Below, in pieces: positions 1-12,197 of a stretch of DNA of 64,000 nucleotides. A program made the position numbers and the translations under genes. The DNA is from Nemophila menziesii. Lineage: Eukaryota; Streptophyta; Magnoliopsida; Boraginales; Hydrophyllaceae. The stretch is taken from the NCBI GenBank assembly GCA_029959085.1, contig JARWIR010000005.1, positions 6,512,501 through 6,576,500 of the forward strand. Direction: 5' to 3'. Under the pieces are notes generated by a model. The model was given only the letters and a program-made list of their open reading frames with translations. It searched no databases and was not told the origin of the DNA. How positions within the stretch are numbered: position 1 is the stretch's first letter; each line of letters opens with the position of its first letter.

Positions 1-1181
1 TGACATTTCTGTTTATTGTTATTGCCCAATGTTTGTTACTGGGAATCTTCAAATTTTATTTGATATGCAATTGTTAGCTTAGTTTTGTTTAATAGAATGA
101 ATTCCCAAGTGCATATTACTTAGTTTCAATGATCTAATATAACATAGCTATTTTCTTCGAAATAACTCTATAAATCAAATTGACAAGAATCAAACTATGT
201 TCAATCAGTTGGTTATTTGAAATTTTGTCTTGTTTAGAAGCTGCAAGATTTATCCTTGGATTTATATATCTATGATTGTGAAGTCTTACAGTTTTTCGTA
301 TAGGAATGCTTTGGCATTGATCACTTAAAAAGTGTAGCCTCTTCACAGGGACCATAGTTCTATGGCTAGGCACATATAGGAGCATGATTACAGGAGCTTG
401 AAACTATACATGATTCATCACTATTTTGTATAGCTAGTGTTTACTTGCCCATGTTTTGTGTTCTAGAACCTTATAATTAGCATAAGCAATGGATATTTCT
501 CTGTTAAAACAATTTTCATTCTTCCTAACCTTATATAATTTTTGAATCTTCTATAGCTATCTTGGTAGAGCCCATTAAATTGATTACAAGAACAATCTAT
601 TTTGTTCATTCTTCAATTTTAACGTTATAATATTGGTTTGGTATATAGTCAATTATTCTCTCATACCATCAAGGGGCCTTGTTCTTCTCTCCATGTCCCC
701 AATATTATTACTACCAATTTTGCACCCATTGATGGTACACCCCACCCCTTAGGGTTGCCATTAATTTTACCATGACCACCGCAGGTGGTGGAGCACCACC
801 ACTAAATCGCTAACAAGACACTCTTAACAACTTTTGTCATTGGTTTTTTAACGGAATTTTTATAGATAAAATACTTTTAAATATAATTTGGGTTTAAAGT
901 TAGTAAATTGGATAATCAAGATGTAGTGTTAAGGCTTCTACAACTTGCTTGGCTCCTTAGTTGTATGGTCTATATCAAACTTTACTTTGACAATGATGCA
1001 TTATCCCATGCGCGAGTACCCCACCCACCTTCCCTTTCCCCTCCTCACACTTCACCGGCCAACATGCTCTTAGTCTTTATTATTAATGTCATTTTCAAGC
1101 AATAAATTAAATTACATGTATACTAATTTTGTTACATACTCCACATGTAATGCCTTTACTTAAGCTATTGGATCTTAAAAG
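1..1181. other. Gene-free AT-rich DNA
   Basis: No convincing coding region, tRNA or known repeat is seen. The open frames here are short and show no domain. A short purine/pyrimidine stretch near 780-805 can fold on itself (GGTGGTGG against CCACCACC), but nothing else supports a function. Confidence 0.6.
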
Positions 1182-1389
1182 GGATAAGTAATTTTTTTTC
1201 TAATTATAGAGGAGACCCTGAGGATTGTTGGAAAGAAGAAGAAAGACTAAACTAATATATCATTAATCAATTTAGGATTATAAACTATCCTTGACGTCTT
1301 CTATCCCATACGATCCTTTACAAGAAGACCCCAAATGTCATCCAGTGGGTCTCCAAAGTTGGCATCACTATAAATGCCATTCAGTGTAA

Positions 1390-4300
1390 AGTCTTTATTT
1401 CTTGATAGAACTAAACGGGTGTGATGAATCCACTGCGTCCTGGCCCTATACCATTTTCTATCTTCTGTATTGTCTCAATGGCCTCTCAAGAATCGACTTC
1501 TATTTCTATCTCTATCTCTTTTATACCTAGTCCCTCCACCATCTTCAGTCCCTCACACAACGCTATCAATTCCACTACCACTGGAAGATCATGATAGATT
1601 TTCATGTTGAAGCCACTTACCCAATCTCCATTCACATCTCTAATGATTCCACCCCTCCTCTTTCCTTACGCCATCTGTTGCAACTACCGTCTGTATATAA
1701 TTTCAAACCCTAGTGGGCTTCTTCCACCCAACTAAGGTCACCACTAATCTGCTAGAATGCATCCTTCCGTGTAACTGGCCCCATGCTTTACTATACGTAG
1801 TTGCTAGATATTTTTTCTTTTCGAAACACCACCAACTCATTTGAAAATTCTCCACCATTGAAAATGATCTGGCTGCGCTCCTTCCAAATAATATCGATAA
1901 CTGCTCTGAAAAACACACGCCAATTGACCCCGGCGAATAACTTATTATTCGAGATGTTCCTGAACCACCAAGCACTATTCGTGAATAGGTCGTTATCCCA
2001 ACCATTTGATATATCACTGTCTTTCGAAACCATGATAGTTGCAGCAGGGATCTTGTGATGATTATGCACCAGTTCGATGTGTCCATGTCCCGGGGCTGCT
2101 GTTCTGGCGCTGCTGGAACTCCCCTGGCGGCCTGACCCTTCTCGAAGCTGCTTCCCAGCCCTTGAGTAAATCGGTTGCAGTAACAAAATCCCAGGGACAT
2201 GTCGCTGCAATAAAGTTGAAGACTGTTGTACCTGATGTTGAATAAATGCCACCTGCTGCTTCTGGATCTCGGTTCCATGCTCACCACCTGAGAGATTATT
2301 CTCAAGTTTCTAACAACACTCTCTGCTGTAGTTCCACTCCTCCCCTTCCAATTTTTGACAATATCTGCTCAAATTAAATATCATACTCTTTCGGTCTCTA
2401 TGTAATCTCTAAAAAGGTGAGAAGCACTTTCTTCCATGATACCACAAAGCGCATAAAGTCTAGATATTTTCAACCCCTCTCTTAACAAGATTACCTCGTG
2501 TTGCTATTCTTTCTTGCACCACCCTCCTCAAGAATACCCTTGTTTTTAGGACACTTCAGCCTCCATATCTCCTCCCAATTACAGTCCATATAAATACCAT
2601 TATAATAATCTTCCCACCGACTGATTTTATCAAATATTCTCCATGAATCTTATGCAACCATGACAACCTATCACTAGATTCCTCTCTCCTCCGCAAACTA
2701 ATACGTGTAACTTCAAGCAATTTAGTTGGCAACAAGAGGCGTTGAAAAGTCTTCCAATCCCATGACCCATCATGACGCACATAATCAACAACTCTCTTCG
2801 ATATATCCCAACTCTCGACTCCTCCTATAGCACGCTCAATAAGAGACGAAATTCCTACCTACCAATCTAGCCAAAAGGACATATCATTCCCATTATGTAC
2901 TAGCCATCGGGATCCCTGTCTCAATACGGAAGTACCTTCCATGATGGCTCTACACACTCGTGAATCACTTTGTTTTACCACATATTGAAGAGGCGACGCC
3001 TTAAAATCCTTTCATCTTATTACAGTAGGCCACAAAGTGACTTTTTCATGGATCAGTTTCCAACCTACCTTACCCAAGAGAGCTTGTTCGTGTTCTCAGC
3101 TAGACAAAAACCAAAACCCTCCATCTTCTTTGGTCTACAAATATTGTTCCAGACGACCCAACTATTACACTGTTGGTCATCCGAGGAACCCCAGATGAAC
3201 TCTATCTGAATCTTATTTATCTTTTCACATACATACACCGATAATTTTTCCACTTGCATGATAAACATCGGTGCCGCGCTAAGTACTGATTGAGATAGTG
3301 TTATACACCCGGCTAAAGAAAACATGTTCCTTTTCCATTTTGCTAGTTTTCCACGCAAGACATTAATAAGTTCGCAAAAAAAAAAACTTCGGTCTACGCC
3401 TTGATAGAATGTGGATGCCAAGACATTTACTAATCCCCTTGCTCCTAAGGAATTCGCTTCGCAAAGAAAACCTTGTTGCCGCCTCTTCATCAACATTTCT
3501 TGAAAAATAAATAATCGAATTCTCCCTACTAATTGTCTGACTCGTATCTCGGCAAAAGATATCCAAAGTCTCCTGCAACAACATAAAATTTTCAATGGAT
3601 GCTTCTGCAAATACAATTAAGTCATCGAGAAAAAATGTATAAGATATAGAAATCCCCTTGAATTTAGCCGATAGGTTTACACGTTTCATCCTCAACAATT
3701 TTCTGAATAAGCAACAATAACCTTTCCATATATATGACGAGTAAGTAAGGTGAAATGGGGCTGCCTTGGCGAATTCCTTTCTTTGGCTTAATCGGGGACA
3801 AAGGCAAGCCACTCCACAATACACTTAACTCATTATCCCCCAACCCTGAAATAATTACTGAAGTCCACATAGAGGGTACCCCAAGTAGCTCCACCGACTC
3901 TTTAATAAAACTTCATCTGATTTTATCATAGGCTTTAGTAAGATCTACTTTGACTGCCATGTAGCTCTTCCTCCCTTTAGAATGTCTTATAACAAATTTG
4001 ACCTCGCTAACAAGTACCACATTATCAATAGTAGACCTATATAGTAAGAAACTGCTTTGGAAAGGACCTATGTATTTTGTTAGCGTAGGTCGCATCCTAT
4101 TCATCAACACCTTCATGCAAATATTGTAGCTTACATTGATCAAACTGATAGGTTTAAATTGCGTAATATACTCCAGACTACCCAACTTACAAATAAGGTG
4201 AATAAGCGTGCCAAGAACCCCTTTTAGAAAACTACCTACCGCCAACGTGTGTCTGATCATATCGTAAACAAAAGGACCCACTATATTTGATGGGATTATG

Positions 4301-5640
4301 ATAGAAACCTGTTGTCATCCCATTAGACCCTGGTGCCTTATGCGACGACATTTGTAAAACCGCGATACAGAATTTTTCATCTAAAATCCCTCCACTAAAT
4401 ATCTCTATATCACTCATCTCGAATGTCATGAGAGTTAAAGTTCAAACACACTCGGAGAGTCATCTTCAAAGGATAAAAGTTCTTCAAAAAGCCGTTTAAT
4501 CCAATCCATCCCGAACTCGCTATCCATTATCCATGCCTAATTATCATCTTTAATTCTCATAATATCTGCCTTATCCTTCCTACATGTGATGCGCAGCCAG
4601 AATTGATCTATTCCGTGCGTGCCCTTTCAAACACAAAAATCTCCTACTGTTTAAATAAACTTTCATATTCCCCTGTCAACCGCTTTTCTAACCCGACTCA
4701 GGATGATTTGAATGAACGTCGAAGATATTTCTGAATAATTCTTGCTAACAATCTTTTTTATTACAAAAAATATCCCCAAAGAACTCGAATTCCAAACCTC
4801 CAACTCCCGTTTCATGACTTCAATGTTTTCTTTAAGGCCCTTCCCCTCTTTCCTCCAGATCTTCTCAAGAATATCTCTAAACCCCTCTTGATGACACCAG
4901 GTGGCTTCAAATCGAAGACGCTTCTTACCAAGACTCAAAGGCGGTTGTGAAGCTATGGTGATGACAATAGGTACGTGATTGAAATGCACACGAGGGAGGT
5001 GAAAAACCTTAGATACTCCAAAAGTCTCATACCAATGTCAAATACCATACGCTCTGTCCAGCCTCTTCAATGTCCGAATCCCCGATCTCCACGAGTCACT
5101 CCACGTGAATGTAGGATCCTTAAACCCCATGTCTTCCAGCCCACATTGATCCCTCCATCTTTGAAATTCACCCTGGTACGATTTTTACCATCGATTACGC
5201 CTACTTGATCTTCCAGAACCCCGATTTGACTAAAATCCCCCACCACCAACCGCGACTCTGTTATATGTCTTGATGCAGCCTCCAATGACTCCCAAATGGA
5301 ATCCCTTATCCAGCTCTTTGTACTCGCGTAAACTGTATACAATATCCAAGTTATACATGAGTTTATAGAAATTCTCAAATTAATTACCAGCTTACTAGCC
5401 AATAAAATTTATACCGATAAATCCATTTGGTTCCAAAGGATCTAGATTCCTCCAGAGAAGCCAACCGCCTCTACTCTGATAGATTACTCCATCTGAATTA
5501 ATTTGATAAGTCGTTACTTCGGCCCCCAAATCTCTAGTTTTGACTATGATCGCAAGAAGAGGCTTATGTCGCTCGTTAAGATCCTTAAAGAAGGCCTAAA
5601 ACCATCACTATTAACACCTTTACAATTCCAAAAAAAACGT
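1390..5640 (-). pseudogene. LINE-1 ORF2 remnant (endonuclease, RT, RNase H)
   Basis: Pieces of a LINE pol protein scattered over three minus-strand frames. The endonuclease part has VVGDFSQIG near 5240. The RT part has KVDLTKAYDKIR near 3950 and IRQGSPISPYLLV near 3770. The catalytic motif is readable near 3630 as FFLDDLIVFAEAS, which keeps the DD pair. At 1640-1480 the RNase H core reads GGIIRDVNGDWVSGFNM and then EIEIEVDS, followed at once by a stop. A Gln/Arg-rich linker (about 2240-2060) lies between RT tail and RNase H, as in the LINE at 47787-56733. Confidence 0.75.
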
Positions 5641-5869
5641 TAACCGGCGATTAGTCATAGACCAATTCCCCTCAACATAATTATTAGTTGTATTATTCAT
5701 AGAGAAAAATAAAAATATAATAGGACAAGATACTCAAACCAAGGATTCAAATCGCAAGTCCAAAGCGTTAGAGATCAGATAGTTTCGTACACTCTCTCAC
5801 ATCCTAACATTCCATACCGATCACCACTGTATTGTCCGCCAATGGCATAGAGCTCGTCGTCCGAGATAC

Positions 5870-7770
5870 ATGTTCACTAAATATATCGTCTACTCTCTTG
5901 ACATTCGGGCCCAAATCTGCAATATCCACCGCAGCAGCAACCATAGCTGCACCCATATCTCACCTCAAAATCATGCCATTCATCTCCCTGCCGGATCCCA
6001 AGATCATGAACAGTAGCTACCCCATTTGATGCAGTATTAAACTTTTGTTGGTTCCTTTCTGAATATATTACTGAAGGCGGATCAGTAATTTTTTTCTCAC
6101 ACAATGAATCACTGTGAATAGCTATTGTAGCACCACTATCCTCCTTTATTAAACTATCCTCAATTTCTATCTCATTAACCACCCCTGAACTTTCAATAAT
6201 ACACCATCCTCTCTTGATACCCCCCCCCACTCAAAACGCCGCAATCCTCCTTAATATGCCCGAATTTTCCGCAACTAAAGAAAATGAGGTGTAGTCCCTC
6301 ATATTCAACTTTCTGAAGATGAATTTGAATTCAAATTAGCTAAACGAGCGAATTATCGAGTTCAACTTCCACCGCGATGCATGCAAAGTTCCCTCGAGCA
6401 CGCGATCTCGTAAATGAATCCATACAGACCATTTTCCCAATTAAATATCCTTCCGATGTGAGGATCTCCTATGTATAATTCATTAGCGGTAACCATGACA
6501 ATCTTAACCAAACAGATGTTCTATTAATCGGTGCATCCTGGGGCATAAAATAAGGATCCCACGACCGTACTATCAGATATCTATCTAATATCATCCACGA
6601 CCTACCCGCCACTTAGAGTTTTCTCATAATCCTCGAAATTCGAGAATTGGGCCATAAAATAACCAAACCCTACATCGACAAGATCCATATGGGCTTTTGG
6701 GGACCATAATTGGCTCAATTTATTGAATAAATACTTGAACCTAACACTATAACCGAGTAAGCGAATAATAAGGGTTTTTTGTCATATCTTACACCCTCTG
6801 CGCTTTTGCTCCGTCGTTCAAAATAATTGCGGATAGGTGGTATATGCGGTCGAAACGTCATCCTCCATTTCAAATCCATCTGTGACATCCTCTGTTTCAG
6901 CAGAATTAGTGTTCTCTGTGCTCGCATTATTAGTGTCCAAATTCCCTTTATGTGATGGCGCTTCACCTGTTGCAACTTGGATTGTCTCCAGAAACGACCT
7001 AACTCTCCCACCACTAACTTCTGCGGCTAAAAGAGTCTTGTTGACGGAAGCACAATCTGTCCCTCCTTGTTACCTGCATCAGAATATTCCCAAGCTTAAT
7101 ATTAGTCTCATTGTCAATATTGTTACCTGTATCAGTGATCCCTTGTTCCTCGGACTGAGAAAACATATGTGATCCCCTTCTGAGTACGTTTCATCTCGCA
7201 ATGCAAGGACTCCCTCTATGCGCATATTATCAGTGGCGAAAGTTGGATTTTGTATTACAGTTAAGCTAGATATTTTTGACTTTTCTGCCCCGGCCAAGCC
7301 TCCCTTAATTGCGACGATGTCAGTCGATTCTTCCACTTGCCACCGGGGAGAGGCCATCATGTATCGACGTAGCTAAGTGCTCTTTTAGATGATCGCTGCA
7401 CACCCACTCCCTTGTCATCTACTAACACTAATGCCCTAGAATTGGGCTCTTCATGAACGATCTCCCCAAACAATTTTAAACGTTTAGTCGATAATTTTCC
7501 CACGCTATTTGATTTTTCATTAAGAGGATTAATCTTAACACTTGGGGTTGCCGGCAAGGAAGAAGAGTCGTTCGGAACAATTACAATAGTGCGTATTATC
7601 TTTCCGACAGCAAAATCCGGTAGCTGCGGTGGCGGAAGCCGTCCGTTCCACTCCATCCAGGTTACCGTTATTCGCCAAGAAAGGAAAGGAAATTTTGAAA
7701 AGACAGAAAATCCCAACCGATAAGAAATGAAAAGAAAAGAGATAAAAGGCTTAAAAATAGTATTGACCAA
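5870..7770 (-). pseudogene. LINE-1 ORF1 remnant (gag-like, zinc knuckle)
   Basis: Broken nucleic-acid-binding ORF1 of LINE-1. Open segments lie at about 7770-7357, 7360-7079, 7014-6715 and 6230-5877 in different frames. At about 6300-6236 the minus strand reads EYEGLHLIFFSCGKFGHIKE followed by DC, matching the CCHC knuckle that follows DUF4283 in plant LINE ORF1. The first cysteine is replaced by F in this copy, so the knuckle is damaged. ORF1 proteins of this class coat the element RNA. Frameshifts make this copy inactive. Confidence 0.7.
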
Positions 7771-7776
7771 GCAGCG

Positions 7777-7882
7777 TTCCTAGGGAGACAAATACTTTGA
7801 TAGTTCAAGTTAAGATTCCTTCAAAGTCTTTCCTAGAGAGACAAATACTTTGATAGTTCAAGTTCAGATTCCTTCAAAGTCT
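7777..7882. repeat. Two 53-bp tandem units at the LINE-1 5' end
   Basis: Two adjacent 53-bp units begin TTCCTAG at 7777 and 7830 and differ at about two bases. They lie just upstream of LINE-1 ORF1 and, if the target-site duplication ending LINE-1 is correct, inside its 5' untranslated region. Tandem 5' UTR monomers carry promoter activity in some animal L1s; a similar role here is only inference. Confidence 0.7.
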
Positions 7883-7925
7883 TAACCCGCTATGCGGTTA
7901 CTTTAGATGGATAAGTTATTTGTTA

Positions 7926-8075
7926 TTCTCATATATGATAATGGCAATTTTAATATTAATTGTCTTGTTCATATTGTGTTAGATTAATTAATATTGTGAC
8001 GTCAAGTCATTATCTCATATATGATGATGGCAATTTTAATATTAATTGTCTTGTTCATATTGTGTTAGATTAAGT
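7926..8075. repeat. About 61-bp direct repeat, 86-bp period
   Basis: A segment beginning CTCATATATGAT and ending ATTGTGTTAGATTAA occurs at about 7928 and again at about 8014, nearly identical, separated by a short unrelated stretch. It lies between LINE-1 and the Pack-MULE and looks like a local duplication of the target DNA. Confidence 0.75.
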
Positions 8076-8162
8076 CATTAATCTGATTATCAAACTACGA
8101 AATTCTTTTTTTTTTCTTTAAATACATATGAACATATGAACATATTCACATCATTGTAAAAA

Positions 8163-8555
8163 GGGTAAAGCCCTCGTGTGGCCCTCTATCTATACCCAAA
8201 GTGCACGGGCCGCCCCTGATGTTCAAAATTACCCTTTTACGCCCCGTATCTTCACCTTTTGTGACACCGTTAGCCCTTTTTTCATTTTTCTGTTAGTTGA
8301 CCGTTAGTCAACGCCACATGGCGCCACGTCAGTGCCACCTTAGCGCCAACTCACCGCCTCTGTCTTCGTCAGCGCCACCTCAGCATCGTCCCTAACTTTA
8401 AAAAAAAAAACCTTTGAAGGTTTGAAGGTTTGAAGCCTTCAAACCTTCATCAATGGAGGATTCCGGAAAAAAAACAAAAATGTTAGCAAAAATCTAATAA
8501 AGATATTGCCTCCATAAGACGTCCATTATTACACAATCCGTTTAACATTATATTA
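8163..8555 (+). repeat. Left long terminal inverted arm of the Pack-MULE
   Basis: 393-bp arm beginning GGGTAAAGCCC, the reverse complement of 9487-9881. Inside it is a nested fold made of GAAGGTTTGAAGG repeats against CCTTCAAACCTTC (about 8413-8448). Confidence 0.95.
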
Positions 8556-8601
8556 TATGTAACAAAGTCAGGACTAATTACTCGAATTTTGATGATCTCA
8601 G

Positions 8602-9073
8602 GAAAGCTGGAACACCAAGACCAGTATGGAACGCAGCTTCACAGATTTTAATGGCTGTTGGATACATTTTAATGGCTATGGCTTTACCAGGTTCACTTTA
8701 CATCGGCTCAGTAGTTGTAGGTATTTGCTATGGGGTCCGTTTAGCCATTACAGTTCCTGTTGCATCTGAACTTTTTGGTCTTAAATATTACGGTCTCATC
8801 TACAATATATTGATACTTAATCTCCCCCTTGGCTCGTTCCTGTTCTCTGGTTTGCTTGCCGGATTCTTGTACGATTCTCAAGCCACAGCCACCGCGGATG
8901 GTGGTAATACGTGTATTGGGTCTCATTGTTACAGGCTTGTGTTCATTGTTATGGCTATGGCTTCCATTATAGGGTTTGGTTTAGATGTGTTGCTTTCAAT
9001 AAGGACTAAAGATATTTACTCCAAGATTTATACGAGTAGGAAGGCTAAAAAGTCTGTTGTTAATGGGAATTGA
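8602..9073 (+). pseudogene. Captured last exon of an NFD4-like MFS transporter
   Basis: An open frame of about 157 codons ending at a stop. It reads AGTPRPVWNAA, then GICYGVRLAITVPVASELFG, GLIYNILILNLPLGS and finally SKIYTSRKAKK. This is the C-terminal part of the plant nodulin-like/NUCLEAR FUSION DEFECTIVE 4 branch of the major facilitator superfamily, with several hydrophobic segments. A genuine intron end (GATGATCTCAG) precedes the exon at 8601, so capture was from genomic DNA rather than mRNA. The N-terminal two thirds of the transporter are missing. The frame has no stop, which fits recent capture; an in-frame ATG at 8651 could start a roughly 140-residue peptide if transcribed. Family assignment is firm, function as a gene is doubtful. 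Confidence 0.9.
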
Positions 9074-9486
9074 TTGTTTTGAGAATTAATGACTTTAAGA
9101 AAAAATAAGAGGACCACGTTACATTAGTAGAGGATTGATGGGGGAGTTGAATTATGAACGTTCCAAGTGATGTCCTATTTTGGGTTGAGCAAAGCCCAAA
9201 TTTTGGTGGCTTCACTCTATACTTTGAAAAGTATGAATGAATAGTATTGTATGAATTAATTTTGAATTTTTGTAATTGTAAATTTCTAGTTACCCAGTTG
9301 TGTTATTCTTCAAATTTGTGTATGTAACTGTAATGATATTTTGGTACTCTATCTTGTTAACAATCATAAGGTTTCACTGGAATCTTATGGTTATTCTTAA
9401 TATGAAATTAGAGTTAAATTTTAAGTATTGCCATCTTCGTTTACGTGTGTAACTGTGTGTATCGAAATATTTGTGCCTTCCCATTT

Positions 9487-9881
9487 TAATATAATGTTAA
9501 ACGGATTGTGTAATAATGGACGTCTTATGGAGGCAATATCTTTATTAGATTTTTGCTAACATTTTTGTTTTTTTTCCGGAATCCTCCATTGATGAAGGTT
9601 TGAAGGCTTCAAACCTTCAAACCTTCAAAGGTTTTTTTTTTTTTAAAGTTAGGGACGATGCTGAGGTGGCGCTGACGAAGACAGAGGCGGTGAGTTGGCG
9701 CTAAGGTGGCACTGACGTGGCGCCATGTGGCGTTGACTAACGGTCAACTAACAGAAAAATGAAAAAAGGGCTAACGGTGTCACAAAAGGTGAAGATACGG
9801 GGCGTAAAAGGGTAATTTTGAACATCAGGGGCGGCCCGTGCACTTTGGGTATAGATAGAGGGCCACACGAGGGCTTTACCC
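9487..9881 (-). repeat. Right long terminal inverted arm of the Pack-MULE
   Basis: Mirror copy of the left arm, ending GGGCTTTACCC at 9881 and followed by the TTGTAAAAA duplication. It sits in the promoter region of the hydrolase gene. Confidence 0.95.
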
Positions 9882-10085
9882 TTGTAAAAATTTGTAAGGA
9901 ATTATATCTTTTTCGAACTTAAAAAAGGCACCATTTTATCAATTCTTTAACAAGCACACACTACTCTTTTCAAAAACAAACTTCAAACAAAAGCAAAGGA
10001 AAAAGAGAGAACACGACACTCGAGAACACTTAACGACTAAAAAAAGCAAAGAATCCAAAGAGGAGTGAATTGTAAGTGAAGAGTG

Positions 10086-11846
10086 ATGGGAGGTATGACG
10101 TCATCAATGGCGGCGAAGTTTGCCTTCTTTCCTCCAAATCCTCCGTCGTATAAGGTGGTAAAGGATGACGTAACTGGTCTTCTTTTACTCAGTCCCTTCC
10201 CCCACCGTGAAAACGTGGAGGTGCTCAAATTGCCCACACGCAAAGGCAATGAGATAGTAGCGATTTACGTAAGACACCCTATGGCCACCTCCACCCTCCT
10301 CTACTCCCACGGCAACGCCACCGATCTTGGCCAGATGTATGAGCTCTTCATTGAGCTCAGTATTCACTTACGTCTTAATCTCTTGGGGTATCTTTTTCTC
10401 CCTTACATACATATACATACATATATATATTCTTACTTTAGTCTTCTATATTTTAAAATCCATTCCTTTATTTACAATTCTCTGGTAATGAGTCACCAGA
10501 AGAACTGTAAGAAATTTGTGTGTAGGTTCTTTTCAATCACCCAAATGAATGTGAATTAGATATTTAGATAACTTGAGAAAGAAAGATAAAAAAGTTAATC
10601 TCAAGGGAGGTGTAAACGTAAAAATTTAGCTTGAAAGAGGTAAATTGCTGATATAAATGTGCTATAGTATATGTCGAATCTTATAGTTTTTAGTATTGAT
10701 CTAAATGATCAACTCTGAAAGAATCGAAACTTAGTTGAAAAGCTTGTACCTTTATTGTAAATAACTTCCATTCCAAGGTCTGATGGTAAATTTGGCTAAT
10801 GAAAGAACTACGTATAATATATTGTAGGTATGATTATTCTGGATATGGACAATCTACAGGGAAGGTATGTAAGAATTTCAACTCGGGCTTTTTCTGAATT
10901 TATGATATTCGGGCTTGAATGTGCAGGCTAGTGAGCAAAATACTTATGCGGATATTGAAACTGCGTATAAGTGTTTAGAAGAAAGCTATGGCACGAAACA
11001 AGAAGATGTTATTCTGTACGGCCAATCAGTTGGAAGTGGGCCAAGTTTGGATCTTGCGGCCCGTTTACCGAGATTACGGGCTGTGATTCTCCATAGTCCA
11101 ATTCTTTCGGGGTTAAGAGTCATGTACCCTGTAAAGAAATCTTATTGGTTCGACATATATAAGGTATTGCATGTTTTTTGAAGTGTTGATATTGTTTTTG
11201 TTTATTTAATTAATACATATTTTGTACTGCAGAATATTGATAAAATCCCATTGGTGAAATGTCCTGTATTAATAATTCACGTAAGTATTTAGATTTCTCG
11301 ATCAAACTTAAATAAAAAAAAAAAAAGACTGAAATATCCTTTATTCAGGGAACTTCTGATGAAGTTGTTGATTTCTCACATGGTCAACAACTTTGGGAAC
11401 TTTGTAAAGAGAAGTACGAACCACTATGGATTAAAGGAGGAAACCATTGTAATCTAGAGTATTATCCAGAATTTATTCGTCATTTAAAGAAATTTATAGC
11501 TACAGTAGAAAGATCTCCTTCACAAAGGATGAGTAGTTCACGGAAAAGCACAAGTACGGACCAAATTGAACCATCTAGAAGAAGTACAGATGTGTTTGAA
11601 GCTTCACGAAAAAGTACGGATCGAAGTGAAAAACCTAGGCGAAGCATAGATAGGACGGAAAGAATGATGAAATATCAGCCGTTAAATAATGGTGATAAGT
11701 TAGAGAAAGTAAGGATGTCTTTTGATCAAATGGAAAGGTCTCGGAGAAGCGTAGATTGTATTGAGAAATCAAGGAAAAGCGTTGACCTTCATATTGAAAA
11801 AGGTCGACAGAGTGTTGACCGGTTGGACAGATTAAGGACGGGGTGA
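10086..11846 (+). CDS. ABHD17-type alpha/beta hydrolase (probable depalmitoylase)
   Basis: Five exons: 10086-10387, 10828-10864, 10927-11163, 11233-11280 and 11349-11846. All introns are GT-AG and phases agree, giving 373 residues. The N-terminus [17 protein letters not shown] is typical of plant ABHD17/Bem46-like proteins; G2 with S6 fits an N-myristoylation signal. The fold is clear: YSHGNATD oxyanion region, [12 protein letters not shown], nucleophile elbow GQSVGSG, then the acid in GTSDEVVD and the histidine in GGNHCN. Mammalian ABHD17 proteins remove palmitate from membrane proteins; the plant substrate is unknown. The last about 105 residues are hydrophilic and carry degenerate repeats of the type SRRSTD/SRKSVD. 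A MULE lies about 205 bp upstream. From memory it corresponds to Arabidopsis AT5G14390. Confidence 0.95.
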
Positions 11847-12197
11847 TTGATTATATATGGTGAAAATTTATAGTAATATTTTCGCGAAATTAATTGCATG
11901 ATTGATAGTACGTGTTTTTAATGGTGTTGAAAATTTGTATATATACGTCTTTGTTTAATTTATGGGTTTCTTTGGTGTTTTGGAAATTTCCAATTGTGTT
12001 TTGTACTCCCATTTATTTTTCCCTAGGGTAAAATTTTGTATTTGATGGGCATTGACTTAGAATCCTTTTTGTTTAATATATATAAAGATAGTTTTAAAAA
12101 GGTTCCAGATTAACCTACCCCACTATGTTTGTCGTCGCTACAAAAATAGTGGTTAACTAGGTCGGAATACAGGTATCCTAATTACTAAATAACGTGC

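Larger units (their letters stand above)
1194..7908 (-). mobile_element. LINE-1: decayed full-length non-LTR retrotransposon
   Basis: A complete but heavily mutated plant LINE read from right to left. Remnants occur in the expected order: ORF1 with a zinc knuckle (about 7770-5870), AP-endonuclease (about 5640-4900), reverse transcriptase (about 4430-3080), a zinc-binding RT tail (about 2900-2500) and RNase H (about 1660-1390). The 3' end is a T8 run at 1192-1199, a poly-A tail on the minus strand. A probable target-site duplication is GGATAAGTAATT at 1182-1193 and GGATAAGTTATT at 7909-7920 (11 of 12 match), which fixes the ends. Many stops and frameshifts show it is dead. Its zinc-knuckle context (EGLHLI) is shared with the LINE at 47787-56733, so they belong to one family. 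Confidence 0.85.
8163..9881. mobile_element. Pack-MULE with captured transporter exon
   Basis: A 1.7-kb Mutator-like element. Inverted arms 8163-8555 and 9487-9881 match essentially base for base; the only difference seen is the length of an A-run. They start GGGTAAAGCCC and are flanked by a perfect 9-bp duplication, TTGTAAAAA, at 8154-8162 and 9882-9890. The 9-bp duplication and long arms are diagnostic of MULEs. No transposase is present. The 0.93-kb centre carries the last exon of an NFD4-like transporter with part of the preceding intron and the 3' flank, so host genomic DNA was captured. Arm identity implies recent insertion. It ends about 205 bp before the start codon of the hydrolase gene at 10086. 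Confidence 0.95.

Noticed and set aside
10388..10559. Continuation of the hydrolase frame past exon 1
   Set aside because: A splice donor lies at 10388, and the family sequence continues at 10828 ([12 protein letters not shown]); the extension matches nothing.
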